A DNA stretch of 64,000 bases from Caldilineaceae bacterium (GTDB lineage: Bacteria > Chloroflexota > Anaerolineae > Caldilineales > Caldilineaceae), in the NCBI GenBank assembly GCA_019637645.1, contig JAHBVH010000043.1:1-64000 (forward strand), written 5' to 3'. Numbering within the stretch: the first letter of the stretch is position 1; every line of letters starts with the position of its first letter. Shown piece after piece: positions 46,524 to 56,789 of the stretch. A program made the translations under genes and the position numbers. The notes under the pieces are model-generated. The model made no database searches. It saw only the letters and a list, made by a program, of their open reading frames with translations, and had not been told where the DNA came from.

Positions 46524-47900
46524 ATGTCGCCAACATTGGGTAAATGGCTCGCCGCCCTAGACCGCGAACTCTGGGTACAACAGCGCGATCCCGTGGCCTT
46601 TTTCCAACGCATCGCCCAAGTGGGGGGCTGGCGTGTGCTGTGGCCCACGCGGCTGCTGGTCATCGTCATCGGTGTGTTGCTCCTGCCCTGGATCGACTAT
46701 CTCGTACGCGGCGACCGGTGGGGAGTGGTGGCAACGGTGCTCGCGCTCTGTGGCTTGGCCTTTATCAATGGCTTTGTCATGATTTTCTCTAGCCCCATTG
46801 GTGGCCTACGCGCTGGAGTTTGGCTAACATACCTCACCCTTTATCACCTATCCTTGCCGCAGCTTGTCATGATTGGGCTTTGTGCCCTGGCACCGCTGCC
46901 CTGGTTGCGCGTTTGGGGAGGCTGGGCGCTTGGGTTGCCGCTGTTGGTGGGCATTTCGCTTGTCGATACCGGTGCGCTCCTGGTCTACCAAAGCGCTTTG
47001 CATCAGCGCGAACGCCGCGCTCGTTTGCGCCAGGGTGGCCCCCCCGCCGATCTACCGGAATTGTCCCGGCACCGGCTGGCTGGCATTGCCCGGTGGTTGC
47101 TCGCCGCACTGCTAAGCACCGGGGCGCTCGTGTTGTGGTGGATCTACGGGCAGGAAGCGTTCTTCGTCAGCCTGGCGCTCTGGGCAACGGCAGTGGGCTG
47201 TATACGGCTAGAGTCTACGCTGCTGGCCGCGGTGGGCTGGCCGCTCGTCTATTTTGATGACCAACAGCAACGGTGGCGCGCTACCTATGTTGGGCGGACA
47301 GCATTATGGGTTCCGCCACCGGCGCTGAAGCGGCAGCTTGCGGTGCCAGCCGCCCAAGCCGCCGAGATAATCCTGGGCTTGTTCCAAGAGAGTTGCCTGG
47401 GCTTGTGCATTCAGCGGCACTGTCGGCAGCGCCCGCTCCCCCAGCTCCAGCCCATTCTCTTGCAGCTTAGTTTGCAGGAGGGTGGCGCGGCTATCCTCAC
47501 CTTTCTAGGCCGCCGCCTGGCAACCCCAGCCGCGCGCCGGTTGGTGGCACAGTATGCGTTGTTGGCTAGCGAAGCTGCCAAACCAATGGACCTGCAGCGC
47601 TGGCTATGGTGCCTACCCACAAAGGTTGACGCGGCGAAGGTTGACGCGGCGGCGGAACCCGAAGAAGCGCTGATGCAACGGCTTGGGTTGGTCCGCAGTG
47701 CCTTGTTGCAATATCAGGCGCAGCCGGTCATGACAGAGGCATACCAGGCGCTGCAACCTTTTGTTCATTCGCTTGCGCTCAGATCGCCCGATTTGCAGGA
47801 TGTACAGACACACGCGAGCAAACTCGCTTGGCCATTGGCCTTGTTCGTCTGTTTGGAAGAACATCAGCGCCAACTCACCCCAAGGAACGGTACCCAATGA
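46524..47900 (+). CDS. Polytopic membrane protein of the sigma-CHAT operon
   Basis: A 458-residue protein with about six membrane helices in the first 260 residues and a soluble, mostly helical C-terminal half (about 265-458). The ribosome site is poor, but the gene starts 15 bases after the sigma-like gene and its stop overlaps the CHAT start by ATGA, so translation is probably coupled on both sides. I recognise no family. It could anchor or regulate the sigma-like or CHAT protein (inference). Confidence 0.78.
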   Translation: MSPTLGKWLAALDRELWVQQRDPVAFFQRIAQVGGWRVLWPTRLLVIVIGVLLLPWIDYLVRGDRWGVVATVLALCGLAFINGFVMIFSSPIGGLRAGVWLTYLTLYHLSLPQLVMIGLCALAPLPWLRVWGGWALGLPLLVGISLVDTGALLVYQSALHQRERRARLRQGGPPADLPELSRHRLAGIARWLLAALLSTGALVLWWIYGQEAFFVSLALWATAVGCIRLESTLLAAVGWPLVYFDDQQQRWRATYVGRTALWVPPPALKRQLAVPAAQAAEIILGLFQESCLGLCIQRHCRQRPLPQLQPILLQLSLQEGGAAILTFLGRRLATPAARRLVAQYALLASEAAKPMDLQRWLWCLPTKVDAAKVDAAAEPEEALMQRLGLVRSALLQYQAQPVMTEAYQALQPFVHSLALRSPDLQDVQTHASKLAWPLALFVCLEEHQRQLTPRNGTQ

Positions 47901-49804
47901 CCAACCAACCGCCCCGGCAAGTAACCTACCAGGATCTCGTGATTCGTTTGCGCCGCCAAACCCACTGGGATGACAGCGAACAGCTCCCCAAAGATCTGCG
48001 CCCGGCGACTTGGGGGGATGCGGCTGTCTTTCAAGCGGAAGTACGGCAGACACCCTTTCCTTTGCAAGGGGGAGCTTTTCGGATCGATATTACAGAACAA
48101 TTGGCCGCCTTTCAGCAAGTTTTTGGCGATCAGATCAAGCTGAGTCGCCACTTTTACGATTATAGCAATCCGCCAGCCCCGGCGACGCCTGCATACGCGG
48201 CGGCCGCCGATGACCTAGCCGCATTGGGCAATGCCCTCTATAAGCTCTTACCACTCTCTTTTCATGAAGAGTTGCCCAGCCTCATCCAACGGACCTTAGA
48301 ACAAGGCCATGGCCTCCGCCTCATTCTGGAAGCACATGCTGGCGACCAGGCAGACCGGTTGCTGAGCCTACCGTGGGAATTACTTTTTCTGGAAGATACC
48401 CGCGCCCACCTAGTGCGTACACCCCGCTTCTTAATTGTGCGCCGTCTGCTGGACGCGGTGCGTCAAAACCCGGTTTCCATGACACCGCCCTACACAACAG
48501 TGCATGTCATTGCGCATAGCCCCACGGGGCCGATCGATATGACCCTACAAAAGGCCGAACAGGAAATACTGTGCGAAGTTATGGGTGCGGAACGCTATCA
48601 CTTGGTCTCAGAGCCGGGCTCGGTTGAGGGGTTGCTGGCGGCTTTGCAAAGCACGCCGACGCAAATTGTTCACTTTCTGGGGCATGGCGAATTTCACGGT
48701 CAGGACGCGAGCGCGCAGGTCTTCAGCGCACGCACCTACTTACGCTTTGTCGATCCGCAGGGGCAGCCCCAATATGTGACTGGGGAACAATTTCAACATC
48801 TGCTGGGGGGCATGCCAGGGGTACAACTAATTGTGCTCAGTAGCTGTCATGGCGGTGCGGCAGCCGCCAACAACATTGCCTTAGATCTGGTCTATAGTGG
48901 CTTTCCCTATGTAGTAGCGATACAGGGGGAGATTACCCAAGATGCAGCCCGCCACTTTATTCAAGCCTTTTATCGAAAGCTACAGCAGGGGCATTCGATT
49001 GAATATGCCGTAGCGGCAGGGCGGTTTGCCATCTACGCTCACCTACCGGGTGCCCTTGATTGGTGTCTGCCGGTCTTTTATACGAATGTGGGGCTGGCGG
49101 ATAAAGGGCTACTCCCCGAAACCATTGCGCAAATTGAACAATGGTTTCGGCGGCCCCATCTAGCGCATCCGCTTGCCAGCCTCAGCTTTTTCCTGGGTGG
49201 TGCCCATCTAGCCACTGGCCTTCAGCTTTGGCTGGCCGGCACAACGATCTACCTGCCCAATGCCACCACGCTGGCCCTGCTTCTGGGCTGGATCGGGCTA
49301 GCGCCGCCAGTCGTAGCTTGGCTCGTTTTCCGCTATGGGGCGTTGCCGATGCCTGCCGACTGGCCCCCATCGACACGGCGTGCCCTCCAGGTGCGGATCC
49401 TGAGTGCAGCAGCGATTGGCACCGGCTTGCCACTCCTCTATGTGGTCTGGTTCAACCTGATCCTATGTGTAGGTATTGGGCTTTGGGCCTTGCTGCCAAG
49501 CGCCGGTCACTTGCTGCTCCTGGGCCTTTTGGGGGTGGGAACTTTGCTGATCAGCTATGCCCAAGCGCGTAGCCATGGGCTGGGCTTTATTACCAGCGCG
49601 CGGGTGGACGATATCCCTTTTGTATGGAGTGAATTGCTCATGGTGGTCGTGGGCTATGCGATGATAATGCTACCATTACTCCTGCTCTACCGCTGGCCCG
49701 ATTTTCTAGCCCCCCCGCTATCCAATCTACTGATCGGCGTGATTACAGTGGGCGTGGCGTATCTGCTATATCATGAAAGTATCGTTACAAAAAGTACCGC
49801 TTAG
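47897..49804 (+). CDS. CHAT-domain peptidase with C-terminal membrane bundle
   Basis: Start at the ATG at 47897, overlapping the preceding stop and preceded by AAGGAA. The 635-residue protein has a CHAT caspase-like domain (about 135-400) with the predicted dyad His263 (HFLGHGEF) and Cys317 (LSSCHGG). The last 200 residues form about seven membrane helices. CHAT proteases are known effectors in bacterial defence, for example TPR-CHAT with gRAMP, and in Chloroflexota conflict systems. Direct fusion to a membrane bundle without a TPR or EAD is less usual. The substrate is unknown. Confidence 0.9.
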   Translation: MTNQPPRQVTYQDLVIRLRRQTHWDDSEQLPKDLRPATWGDAAVFQAEVRQTPFPLQGGAFRIDITEQLAAFQQVFGDQIKLSRHFYDYSNPPAPATPAYAAAADDLAALGNALYKLLPLSFHEELPSLIQRTLEQGHGLRLILEAHAGDQADRLLSLPWELLFLEDTRAHLVRTPRFLIVRRLLDAVRQNPVSMTPPYTTVHVIAHSPTGPIDMTLQKAEQEILCEVMGAERYHLVSEPGSVEGLLAALQSTPTQIVHFLGHGEFHGQDASAQVFSARTYLRFVDPQGQPQYVTGEQFQHLLGGMPGVQLIVLSSCHGGAAAANNIALDLVYSGFPYVVAIQGEITQDAARHFIQAFYRKLQQGHSIEYAVAAGRFAIYAHLPGALDWCLPVFYTNVGLADKGLLPETIAQIEQWFRRPHLAHPLASLSFFLGGAHLATGLQLWLAGTTIYLPNATTLALLLGWIGLAPPVVAWLVFRYGALPMPADWPPSTRRALQVRILSAAAIGTGLPLLYVVWFNLILCVGIGLWALLPSAGHLLLLGLLGVGTLLISYAQARSHGLGFITSARVDDIPFVWSELLMVVVGYAMIMLPLLLLYRWPDFLAPPLSNLLIGVITVGVAYLLYHESIVTKSTA

Positions 49805-49875
49805 CTCGTACATAGCCGTGGACCTAGGGCGATAACCGATTGCGCCCCCTGAAAAAGGGTAAGCTTCTGCTGCAT

Positions 49876-49910
49876 AAAAAAACCGCCTCCGAAAATTTAC
49901 GGAGACGGCT
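49876..49910 (-). terminator. Rho-independent terminator of tRNA-Lys
   Basis: On the minus strand CCGTCTCCG and CGGAGGCGG form a nine-pair stem (one G-U) followed by seven T. It lies 21 bases after the tRNA 3' end. Convergent readthrough from the CHAT operon could also end here. Confidence 0.85.
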
Positions 49911-49931
49911 ATACCATCATAGGTGTATAAA

Positions 49932-50003
49932 TGAGCCCCCTGGGATTCGAACCCAGAACCCACGGCTTAAAAGGCCGTTGCTCTACCGTTGAGCTAGGGA
50001 CCC
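49932..50003 (-). tRNA. tRNA-Lys (anticodon TTT)
   Basis: A full cloverleaf folds on the minus strand: acceptor GGGTCCC with GGGGCTC (two G-U pairs), D stem GCTC/GAGC, anticodon stem ACGGC/GCCGT around CTTTTAA, five-base variable loop, and T arm CTGGG TTCGAAT CCCAG. The anticodon is TTT. The CCA end is not encoded. 72 bases. Confidence 0.95.
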
Positions 50004-50016
50004 ATAACGGGTTCAT

Positions 50017-50045
50017 ACTATAGCATATCTTAGGCATTTGGGCAA
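50017..50045 (-). promoter_or_regulatory. Promoter of tRNA-Lys
   Basis: On the minus strand, TTGCCC (50045-50040) and TATAGT (50022-50017) are spaced by 17 bases and end 13 bases before the tRNA 5' end, a normal distance for a stable RNA promoter. Confidence 0.7.
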
Positions 50046-50189
50046 ACTTGTACCCCCATTACGCGAAAATAGGTGAGAAGACACGCAGACTCTAGGCGGG
50101 ATTCTGCTGGATAATGCGTCGCTCGCTTTGCAAGATCACCCTATCTGCGGTTAAATGAAGAAAATTTATCCACGGTTCAGGGGGGAAAG

Positions 50190-51089
50190 ATGAGTGTGAT
50201 TACGCTTGCAAATGACCAGTTGCGTTTGGTGGTTGATCCACAGCAGGGGGTCAATGTCTTGGCCTTTTTTGTGCAGCGGGCCGGGGAATGGCTACCGGTG
50301 ATGCCGGATGTCCAGGGCGGACAGAGTGATCTCAAGGCGAGTAGCTTTGTCTTGGTTCCCTATTCCAACCGGATTGAACAGGGCCGTTTTACCTTTCAAG
50401 GGCAAGCCTATCAACTGGCGAATGGCGAACGCCACGCGAGCCACGGCGATGTCCGTGGCCGCGCCTGGCAGGTGGAGAAGCTGACGGCAACGGCGCTCCA
50501 CTGTTCGTTCGATTCGCGCACGGTTGCCGATGCCAATTGGCCTTGGCCCTTCACCACGACGCTCGACTATGCCCTTCAGGGAAATACCCTCTTCTCGCGC
50601 TTGACGGTCACTAACCAAGGAACGTCGCCCATGCCCGCGGGCCTAGGCTGGCATCCCTATTACAACCGCACGGTCAGCCGGGCTGGCGAGCCAGTCTTGC
50701 TGCACTTCCAGGTGGAGAGTGTCTATCCCGATGCCAACGACAACCGCATTCCCTCTGGGCCAGCCCAACCCATCGCGCCGAATCAGGATTTCGCGACGGA
50801 GCGGGTGCTGACGCCCGCGAACTTTATCGATGCTTGTTTCTCTGGCTATGTAGGCAATGGCTCGATCACCTGGCCCGAGAGCAAGGTCAAACTCGTCTAC
50901 ACCTGTTCGCCCAACTGCACCCATCTGATCCTCTACAATCCAGCCAAGCCCTATTTTGCCGCCGAGCCAGTGACCAATGCCAACAACGGGGTCAACCTCT
51001 ATGCCCAAGGTGACCCCACCAGTGGCATCCAAGTGCTCGAACCCGGTGCGACGCTGGAAGCGACTTTTGCGGTCGATGTCCAAGAATAG
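50190..51089 (+). CDS. Aldose 1-epimerase family protein
   Basis: A 299-residue protein of the galactose-mutarotase-like fold. The sequence shows the family landmarks: NRIEQGRF early on, the His in ASHGDVRG near 85, GWHPYYN near 152, and a late Glu in QVLEPGA near 285 that serves as general base in family members. It interconverts alpha and beta anomers of free sugars (cytoplasmic, no signal peptide). GGGGGGAAAG lies directly before the ATG. It stands alone between the tRNA and the hydrolase, so the sugar cannot be inferred. Confidence 0.88.
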   Translation: MSVITLANDQLRLVVDPQQGVNVLAFFVQRAGEWLPVMPDVQGGQSDLKASSFVLVPYSNRIEQGRFTFQGQAYQLANGERHASHGDVRGRAWQVEKLTATALHCSFDSRTVADANWPWPFTTTLDYALQGNTLFSRLTVTNQGTSPMPAGLGWHPYYNRTVSRAGEPVLLHFQVESVYPDANDNRIPSGPAQPIAPNQDFATERVLTPANFIDACFSGYVGNGSITWPESKVKLVYTCSPNCTHLILYNPAKPYFAAEPVTNANNGVNLYAQGDPTSGIQVLEPGATLEATFAVDVQE

Positions 51090-51196
51090 CGCGCGGCTTG
51101 GGGGAGCGCGCTGATTGGACTGATTTATCTAGTTTATCCGCCCGCTCCCCTAGAGCTGCGTTCTCTTTATCGGGATAGAAGCTTGTGTAACCTGCC

Positions 51197-52045
51197 ATGA
51201 AAATGCTTTTCTGGTTAGTCATGACGCTGGCCTTCACCTATGCAGTCCTTTGTCTGCTCATCTACACGCAGCAGGAGCGCCTCCTTTTTTATCCCACCCA
51301 ATTGCCAGCCACTTTTCGCTATTCCTTTACGCAACCCTTTACAGAAACAATGCTACCCGTGGAAGGGGCAATGCTCAATGTCGTCCACTTTCCTCAACCC
51401 AAGGCCAAAGGCGTGATCCTCTATTTGCACGGCAATGCGGATCTCATCCGCTATCTAGAGCCTGTAGCGACCTTTTTTGGCGAGTTGGGCTATGCCGTGA
51501 TCATTCCCGACTATCGGGGTTATGGCAAGAGTACAGGCCAGATTACGAGCGAGGCCGAGCTGCATGCCGACTTGGCCGCGGTCTATCGCTATGTGCAGGA
51601 GCACTACCCAGAAAGTCAGATCACCCTCTATGGTCAATCGTTGGGCAGTGGGTTGGCGGCCAAACTTGCGGCCCAACACCAACCGGCGCGCCTGATCTTG
51701 GAATCGCCCTATGCCAGTATGCGGGCCATGGCCGCGCACCACTTGCCTTGGGTGCCACGCGCGTTGCTCAAATATCCGCTACGGACCGACCAGTGGCTAG
51801 CCCAAGTGACTTGCCCGGTCTACCTGATTCACGGAACGGCGGATCGCGTGATTCCCTACGCGGCCAGTGAGCAACTCTATCCGCTGATTCGCAGTGAGAA
51901 AGCGTTGCTCACGGTGCCCGAAGGCGGCCATCATGGCTTGTTATACAAAGAGCAGGTTCGGCAATTCCTCGCGGAGCTTCTCTTAGGATCGCCATTTGGA
52001 TCAATTCATCGACCCGCTTACCCCCTGGTTGCGCAAAAGCTATGA
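51197..52045 (+). CDS. Alpha/beta hydrolase (BEM46/YfhR-like), membrane-anchored
   Basis: A 282-residue protein with an N-terminal hydrophobic segment (about 4-23) as a signal anchor. The alpha/beta hydrolase core has the oxyanion region YLHGNAD, nucleophile motif GQSLGSG (Ser near 147), Asp in HGTADRVIP and His in GGHHGLL, a complete triad. The layout matches the BEM46/YfhR group of serine hydrolases whose natural substrates are mostly unknown. No strong ribosome site is seen. Confidence 0.88.
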   Translation: MKMLFWLVMTLAFTYAVLCLLIYTQQERLLFYPTQLPATFRYSFTQPFTETMLPVEGAMLNVVHFPQPKAKGVILYLHGNADLIRYLEPVATFFGELGYAVIIPDYRGYGKSTGQITSEAELHADLAAVYRYVQEHYPESQITLYGQSLGSGLAAKLAAQHQPARLILESPYASMRAMAAHHLPWVPRALLKYPLRTDQWLAQVTCPVYLIHGTADRVIPYAASEQLYPLIRSEKALLTVPEGGHHGLLYKEQVRQFLAELLLGSPFGSIHRPAYPLVAQKL

Positions 52046-52139
52046 TATAATCCAAAATCGCGCAGAAACGATACGGCACACACAACCAATCGGCGCAGAT
52101 CGGGTGTCGCCTTTTTTTACACAGGATGTACGCACGCCC

Positions 52140-52172
52140 AAACCTGACAGGTTTTGTAAACCTATGAGGTTT
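52140..52172. repeat. Degenerate ACCTGACAGG-family inverted repeat
   Basis: AAACCTGACAGG faces CCTATGAGGTTT across nine bases, with two mismatches. It lies in the gap upstream of carB. Confidence 0.6.
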
Positions 52173-52238
52173 CTGGCCCATCGCGCGGCTTGCAGAAGTC
52201 CTATGGCAAAGTAGAGAACAAATTACAGAAATCCAACC

Positions 52239-55200
52239 ATGCCTAAACGAACTGACATTTCTTCTATCTTAATCATTGGCTCTGGTCCGATTGTTATCGG
52301 CCAAGCGTGTGAGTTTGACTATTCTGGCGCGCAGGCGTGTAAAGCGCTGCGCCAGGAAGGCTATCGCGTGGTATTGGTGAATTCCAATCCGGCGACGATT
52401 ATGACCGATCCGGAGATGGCGGATGCGACCTATATCGAGCCGTTAACGGTCCCGGTGGTGGAAAAGATCATTGCCAAAGAGCGTCCCGATGCCCTCTTGC
52501 CCACGGTAGGGGGCCAAACTGGCTTGAATCTTGCCGTCGCCTTGGCCGAAGCGGGCGTGCTGGACAAATATGGCGTGGAGTTGATTGGTGCCAATCTGCA
52601 TGCCATGAAAACCGCCGAAGACCGCGAGCTCTTTAAAAATGCGATGACGGAAGCGGGGCTGGAATCCCCCCGGAGCGGGCTGGCCCACAATCTGGTGGAA
52701 GCCCGGCGCATTGCGCAGGAGATCGGACGCTATCCCCTCTTTATTCGCCCCAGCTTCACCTTGGGCGGTAGCGGCGCGGGCACCGTCTTTACTCCCCAAG
52801 AATTTGATGAAAAGGTGGCCTGGGGCCTCCACGAAAGCCCGGTCCACACGGTGCTGGTCGAAGAGTCGCTCATTGGCTGGAAAGAGTATGAACTCGAAGT
52901 CATGCGCGATCGCGCCGATAACTTTGTGGTCGTCTGCTCCATTGAAAACCTCGACGCGATGGGCGTCCACACCGGTGACAGCATTACCCTGGCACCAGCC
53001 CAAACGCTGACGGACAAAGAATATCAGCGGCTGCGCGACCAAGCGCGCATTGTCATGCGTGCGGTGGGCGTCGAGACGGGCGGGAGCAATGTCCAATTTG
53101 CGGTTGACCCCGCGACAGGGCGCGTGGTCATTATCGAGATGAATCCGCGTGTCTCCCGGTCGAGTGCCTTGGCCTCGAAGGCGACCGGCTTTCCCATTGC
53201 CAAGTTTGCGGCTAAAGTGGCCGTGGGCTATACACTCGATGAATTGAAGAACGATATTACCCAGCAGACCGTCGCGGCCTTTGAACCATCGATCGACTAT
53301 GTGGTGGTGAAAATTCCCCGCTGGGCCTTTGAAAAATTCCCTGGGGTTGACCGCGAATTAGGCCCGCAGATGAAATCGGTGGGCGAAATCATGTCTATCG
53401 GACGCACCTTTAAGGAGGCGTTACAAAAGGGCGCACGCAGCCTGGAGATCGGGCGCGATGGGCTAGGGCCGGTGGAGCGGGACAAAGATGGCAACTACAA
53501 GGGCTATGAGGCAGGCACCGAGCTTAGCGATCTGCTGCGTATTCCTAATCGTGATCGCCTGTTTGCAACCTATGAAGCACTCTTACGGGGCGATGATGTA
53601 ACGACCATCTGCCAGCTCACCCGCTTTGATCCCTGGTTTGTCGAGCAAATGGCGGAAATTGCGGCCTTTGAACGCGCTTTGACAAACCTCGATGCCGAAA
53701 CACTACGCGAAGCCAAACGCATGGGCTTTAGTGATAGCCAGCTGGCACGGATTTTGAAGGCGAACCTGGCGAGTGACGAGTGGCGAGTAGAGAGTGGTAG
53801 TAGCCCAATCTCGGAGCGCACGGTGCGTGAGCTGCGCAAGTCCTTGGGGCTAATACCCACCTATCATCAGGTGGATACATGCGCCGCCGAGTTTGAGGCG
53901 TATACACCCTATCTCTACAGCAGTTATGAGATGGAAAGTGAAGCCGCGCCGACCGATCGCGCCAAGATCGTCATTCTTGGTGGCGGGCCCAATCGCATTG
54001 GCCAGGGGATTGAGTTTGACTACTGTTGCTGCCATGCCAGCTTTGCCCTGCAAGATCTGGGCTATGAAACGATCATGGTCAACTGTAATCCCGAAACGGT
54101 GAGCACCGACTACGACACCAGCGACCGCCTCTATTTTGAGCCGCTGACCTTCGAGGATGTGCTCAATATTGTCGAACGCGAAACCGGCGGGCCGCTGGGC
54201 AGCACCGCGGGGACACCCCGGGTGAAAGGTGTCATTGTCCAGTTTGGCGGCCAAACGCCGCTTAACCTTGCCAATAGCCTCCACGCCGCTGGGGTGCCGA
54301 TCCTCGGCACCGCGCCCGATGCCATTGATCTGGCCGAAGACCGGGATCGCTTTGGCGAGTTGCTGGATCAGCTCGATATTCCCGCGCCCGCCCATGGCAG
54401 TGCCCGCACGATTGACGAAGCCGTTGCGATTGCCGCGCGCATTGGGTATCCTGTCGTCGTGCGCCCCTCCTATGTGCTCGGTGGTCGCGCCATGGCAATT
54501 GTGGATGATGAAGAAGCGCTCCGCCGCTATATGTACGAAGCCTTTAGCGTTTCCGCCGAACGCTCGATCTTGATCGACCATTTCTTGGAAGATGCCTTTG
54601 AAGTGGACGTAGACGCGGTCTGTGATGGCGAACGGGTGGTCATCGGCGGGATTATGCAACACATTGAAGAGGCGGGCATCCACAGTGGTGACAGTGCTTG
54701 TGTCTTGCCACCGTATAAGATCAGCCAGTTCCACCTGAATATCATCCGCGAATATACCGAAAAGCTCGGTACAGCGCTCAACGTGCGCGGGTTGATGAAT
54801 GTCCAGTACGCGCTCAAGGATGATGTGGTCTATGTGCTCGAAGTCAATCCGCGGGCTAGCCGCACGGTTCCCTTTGTCAGCAAGGCCACAGGGATTCCGT
54901 TGGCAAAATTAGCTGCCCAGGTGATGGCTGGCAAAACCCTAGCAGAGTTGGGCTTTATCGCCGAGCCGAAATTGGATGGCTTCTTTGTCAAGGAAGCGGT
55001 GCTACCGTGGAAAAAATTCACCGGCATCGATACCATCCTTGGCCCAGAAATGCGCTCGACCGGCGAGGTCATGGGCCACGCCGCCAGCTTTGGTCACGCC
55101 TTTGCCAAGAGCCAACTCGGCGCGGGCACCGGCCTGCCTGCCACGGGGGGTGTCCTCATCACGGTCAATGATTTTGACAAGGGAAGCGCCGTTAAGATTG

Positions 55201-55553
55201 CGCGCGACCTCCACCGGCTGGGCTTTACCATCTATGGTACTTCTGGCACAGCCGACTTGATCCACCATTCCGGCACGCCGGTGACGGTGCTCGAGAAGGG
55301 CAGCTCGGACAATGACGGCTATAGCACGCTCGACGCCATTCAAGATGGCAAGATCCAGATGATCATCAACACGCCCTTTGGCCGCGACAGCCGCGAAGAT
55401 GGCGTAAAGATTCGGCGCTTGGCGACGCGCATGGAGATCCCGTTAATCACCACCCTCTCAGCGGCTCAAGCCGCAGTCAACGGCATCCGCGCCGTCTACC
55501 AAGAGGATCTGCGTGTACGCAGCTTGCAGGAGCATTATCAACATCAGCAGTAG
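52239..55553 (+). CDS. carB: Carbamoyl-phosphate synthase large subunit
   Basis: A 1104-residue protein with both ATP-grasp halves: [17 protein letters not shown] at the start of the first and [17 protein letters not shown] at the start of the second, the PSFTLGGSG and PSYVLGGRA loops, and the allosteric MGS-like domain at the end. It makes carbamoyl phosphate from bicarbonate, glutamine-derived ammonia and two ATP, for pyrimidine and arginine synthesis, together with a small subunit (carA) not seen here. It is about 30 residues longer than usual, with extra residues at about 511-525 and after 648. No clear ribosome site was found. Confidence 0.98.
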   Translation: MPKRTDISSILIIGSGPIVIGQACEFDYSGAQACKALRQEGYRVVLVNSNPATIMTDPEMADATYIEPLTVPVVEKIIAKERPDALLPTVGGQTGLNLAVALAEAGVLDKYGVELIGANLHAMKTAEDRELFKNAMTEAGLESPRSGLAHNLVEARRIAQEIGRYPLFIRPSFTLGGSGAGTVFTPQEFDEKVAWGLHESPVHTVLVEESLIGWKEYELEVMRDRADNFVVVCSIENLDAMGVHTGDSITLAPAQTLTDKEYQRLRDQARIVMRAVGVETGGSNVQFAVDPATGRVVIIEMNPRVSRSSALASKATGFPIAKFAAKVAVGYTLDELKNDITQQTVAAFEPSIDYVVVKIPRWAFEKFPGVDRELGPQMKSVGEIMSIGRTFKEALQKGARSLEIGRDGLGPVERDKDGNYKGYEAGTELSDLLRIPNRDRLFATYEALLRGDDVTTICQLTRFDPWFVEQMAEIAAFERALTNLDAETLREAKRMGFSDSQLARILKANLASDEWRVESGSSPISERTVRELRKSLGLIPTYHQVDTCAAEFEAYTPYLYSSYEMESEAAPTDRAKIVILGGGPNRIGQGIEFDYCCCHASFALQDLGYETIMVNCNPETVSTDYDTSDRLYFEPLTFEDVLNIVERETGGPLGSTAGTPRVKGVIVQFGGQTPLNLANSLHAAGVPILGTAPDAIDLAEDRDRFGELLDQLDIPAPAHGSARTIDEAVAIAARIGYPVVVRPSYVLGGRAMAIVDDEEALRRYMYEAFSVSAERSILIDHFLEDAFEVDVDAVCDGERVVIGGIMQHIEEAGIHSGDSACVLPPYKISQFHLNIIREYTEKLGTALNVRGLMNVQYALKDDVVYVLEVNPRASRTVPFVSKATGIPLAKLAAQVMAGKTLAELGFIAEPKLDGFFVKEAVLPWKKFTGIDTILGPEMRSTGEVMGHAASFGHAFAKSQLGAGTGLPATGGVLITVNDFDKGSAVKIARDLHRLGFTIYGTSGTADLIHHSGTPVTVLEKGSSDNDGYSTLDAIQDGKIQMIINTPFGRDSREDGVKIRRLATRMEIPLITTLSAAQAAVNGIRAVYQEDLRVRSLQEHYQHQQ
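53769..53800 (+). repeat. Simple-repeat insertion inside carB
   Basis: Imperfect tandem copies of GAGTGGC/GAGTGAC/GAGTAGAGAGTGG encode an in-frame [10 protein letters not shown] segment absent from familiar CarB proteins, in the oligomerisation region between the halves. It looks like an expanded or inserted short repeat that kept the frame. Confidence 0.55.
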
Positions 55554-55556
55554 GCA

Positions 55557-55598
55557 GAGGACAGTAGGCAGAGGACAGAAGACTGGCTTACTGTCCTC
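55557..55598 (+). repeat. Hairpin and direct repeats after carB
   Basis: AGTAGGCAGAGGACAG occurs twice in tandem, and GAGGACAGTA pairs perfectly with TACTGTCCTC 22 bases later. It sits just after the carB stop. The 3' side has CTCTTGTCTTC rather than a clean T-run, so it is a weak terminator candidate at best. Confidence 0.5.
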
Positions 55599-55625
55599 TT
55601 GTCTTCAATCACAAGGACGTGACAA

Positions 55626-56777
55626 ATGGATAAACAGGCTCTGCGAAGTCGAGTAGTGGCAGTGGAATGGGCGCAGGTGGAGGGGCAGCGCCCGCGGCAC
55701 GCGGGGAGCAATGCCCGCTTAGGCGATCATGGCTTGACGGTCCGTTTGCCGCTGGCCCGGTTGACGCTGGCGGATGGCAGTCAAGGCTTTGGGCATGCCC
55801 GCTTGACGGTGACGGACGCACAGCGGCTGTTGGGACGTTCCCTAGCCGAACTCTTCTTGCGCGGCCAAGGCAGCACCGCGCTAGGCCGCGCGGTGGATTT
55901 CCCCTTGTGGGATCTGGTAGCCAAGCAAATGGGTCAGCCAGTCTATCAGGTGGCCGCCAGCTTTGTGGGCAAAGAGGCAGCGGCCACGCTCCGCGTGCCC
56001 TGCTACGATACTTCGCTCTATTTTGATGATCTCCATCTGACTGACCAGGAGGAAGCCGTGGCGCTGTTGGCCGATGAGGCGCGTCAAGGCTACGCGCAGG
56101 GTCATCGCCATTTCAAGATCAAGGTGGGGCGTGGGGCGCGCCATCTCCCTTTGGTTGCAGGAACCCAGCGCGACATTGCTATTATTCATGCCGTGCGCGC
56201 CGTGGCTGGTGCCACCGGCAAGATCATGATCGACGCCAACAATGGCTATAATCTCAACCTGACCAAACAAGTGCTCCAGGCCACCGCGGCCGACCAGCTC
56301 TTTTGGCTAGAGGAAGCCTTTCACGAAGATCCGGTGCTCTACCGCGATCTACAAGCGTGGTTACAGGCCGAAGGGATTGCCACGCTGATCGCGGATGGCG
56401 AAGGGCTAGCCGCGCCGCCTTTGCTCGAGTGGGCGCGGGAAGGGTTGGTGCAGGTCATTCAATATGATATTCACGGCTATAGCTTCACCCAGTGGCTTGC
56501 GCTCGGTCAACAGTTAGATGCCTGGGGCGTCGCCAGCGCGCCGCATCACTATGGTGGCCTCATCGGCAACTATACCGCGCCCCATTTGGCCGCGGCGGTG
56601 GCAGGCTTTACCTTTGTCGAATGGGACGAAGCCGCAACGCCAGCTTTGGCCGCGCCAGGCTACCGCGTCGAGGAAGGCACGGTTATGGTGCCCACCACGC
56701 CTGGTTTTGGCCTCACCTTGGTAGAGGCAGCCTTTCAACAGGCCGTATCAACCCATGGTTTTGTCGTGCGTGCGTAA
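55626..56777 (+). CDS. Enolase-superfamily enzyme (mandelate racemase/muconate lactonizing type)
   Basis: A 383-residue protein. The barrel carries the expected residues: KIKVGRG (Lys base near 161), MIDANNGYN (Asp ligand near 203), WLEEAFHED (Glu ligand near 228), IADGEG, and late PHHYGG (possible His base near 304). Members abstract the alpha-proton of a carboxylate as dehydratases, epimerases or lactonizing enzymes. Substrate specificity cannot be told from this sequence alone. AAGGA is well placed before the ATG. No sugar-acid pathway genes are next to it. Confidence 0.87.
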   Translation: MDKQALRSRVVAVEWAQVEGQRPRHAGSNARLGDHGLTVRLPLARLTLADGSQGFGHARLTVTDAQRLLGRSLAELFLRGQGSTALGRAVDFPLWDLVAKQMGQPVYQVAASFVGKEAAATLRVPCYDTSLYFDDLHLTDQEEAVALLADEARQGYAQGHRHFKIKVGRGARHLPLVAGTQRDIAIIHAVRAVAGATGKIMIDANNGYNLNLTKQVLQATAADQLFWLEEAFHEDPVLYRDLQAWLQAEGIATLIADGEGLAAPPLLEWAREGLVQVIQYDIHGYSFTQWLALGQQLDAWGVASAPHHYGGLIGNYTAPHLAAAVAGFTFVEWDEAATPALAAPGYRVEEGTVMVPTTPGFGLTLVEAAFQQAVSTHGFVVRA

Positions 56778-56789
56778 AGCCCCCCGCTC

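Noticed and set aside
52046..52051. TATAAT box just upstream of carB as its promoter
   Set aside because: No -35 hexamer lies at acceptable spacing (the nearest TTGCGC is only 11 bases away).
52443..53096. A 217-codon open frame antisense to the first half of carB
   Set aside because: It overlaps conserved CarB sequence. No ribosome site and no family features.
53850..54734. A 294-codon open frame antisense to carB
   Set aside because: It lies wholly inside the second half of carB, which is recognisable across its whole length. Codon bias of GC-rich genes leaves such antisense frames open. No ribosome site or domain.
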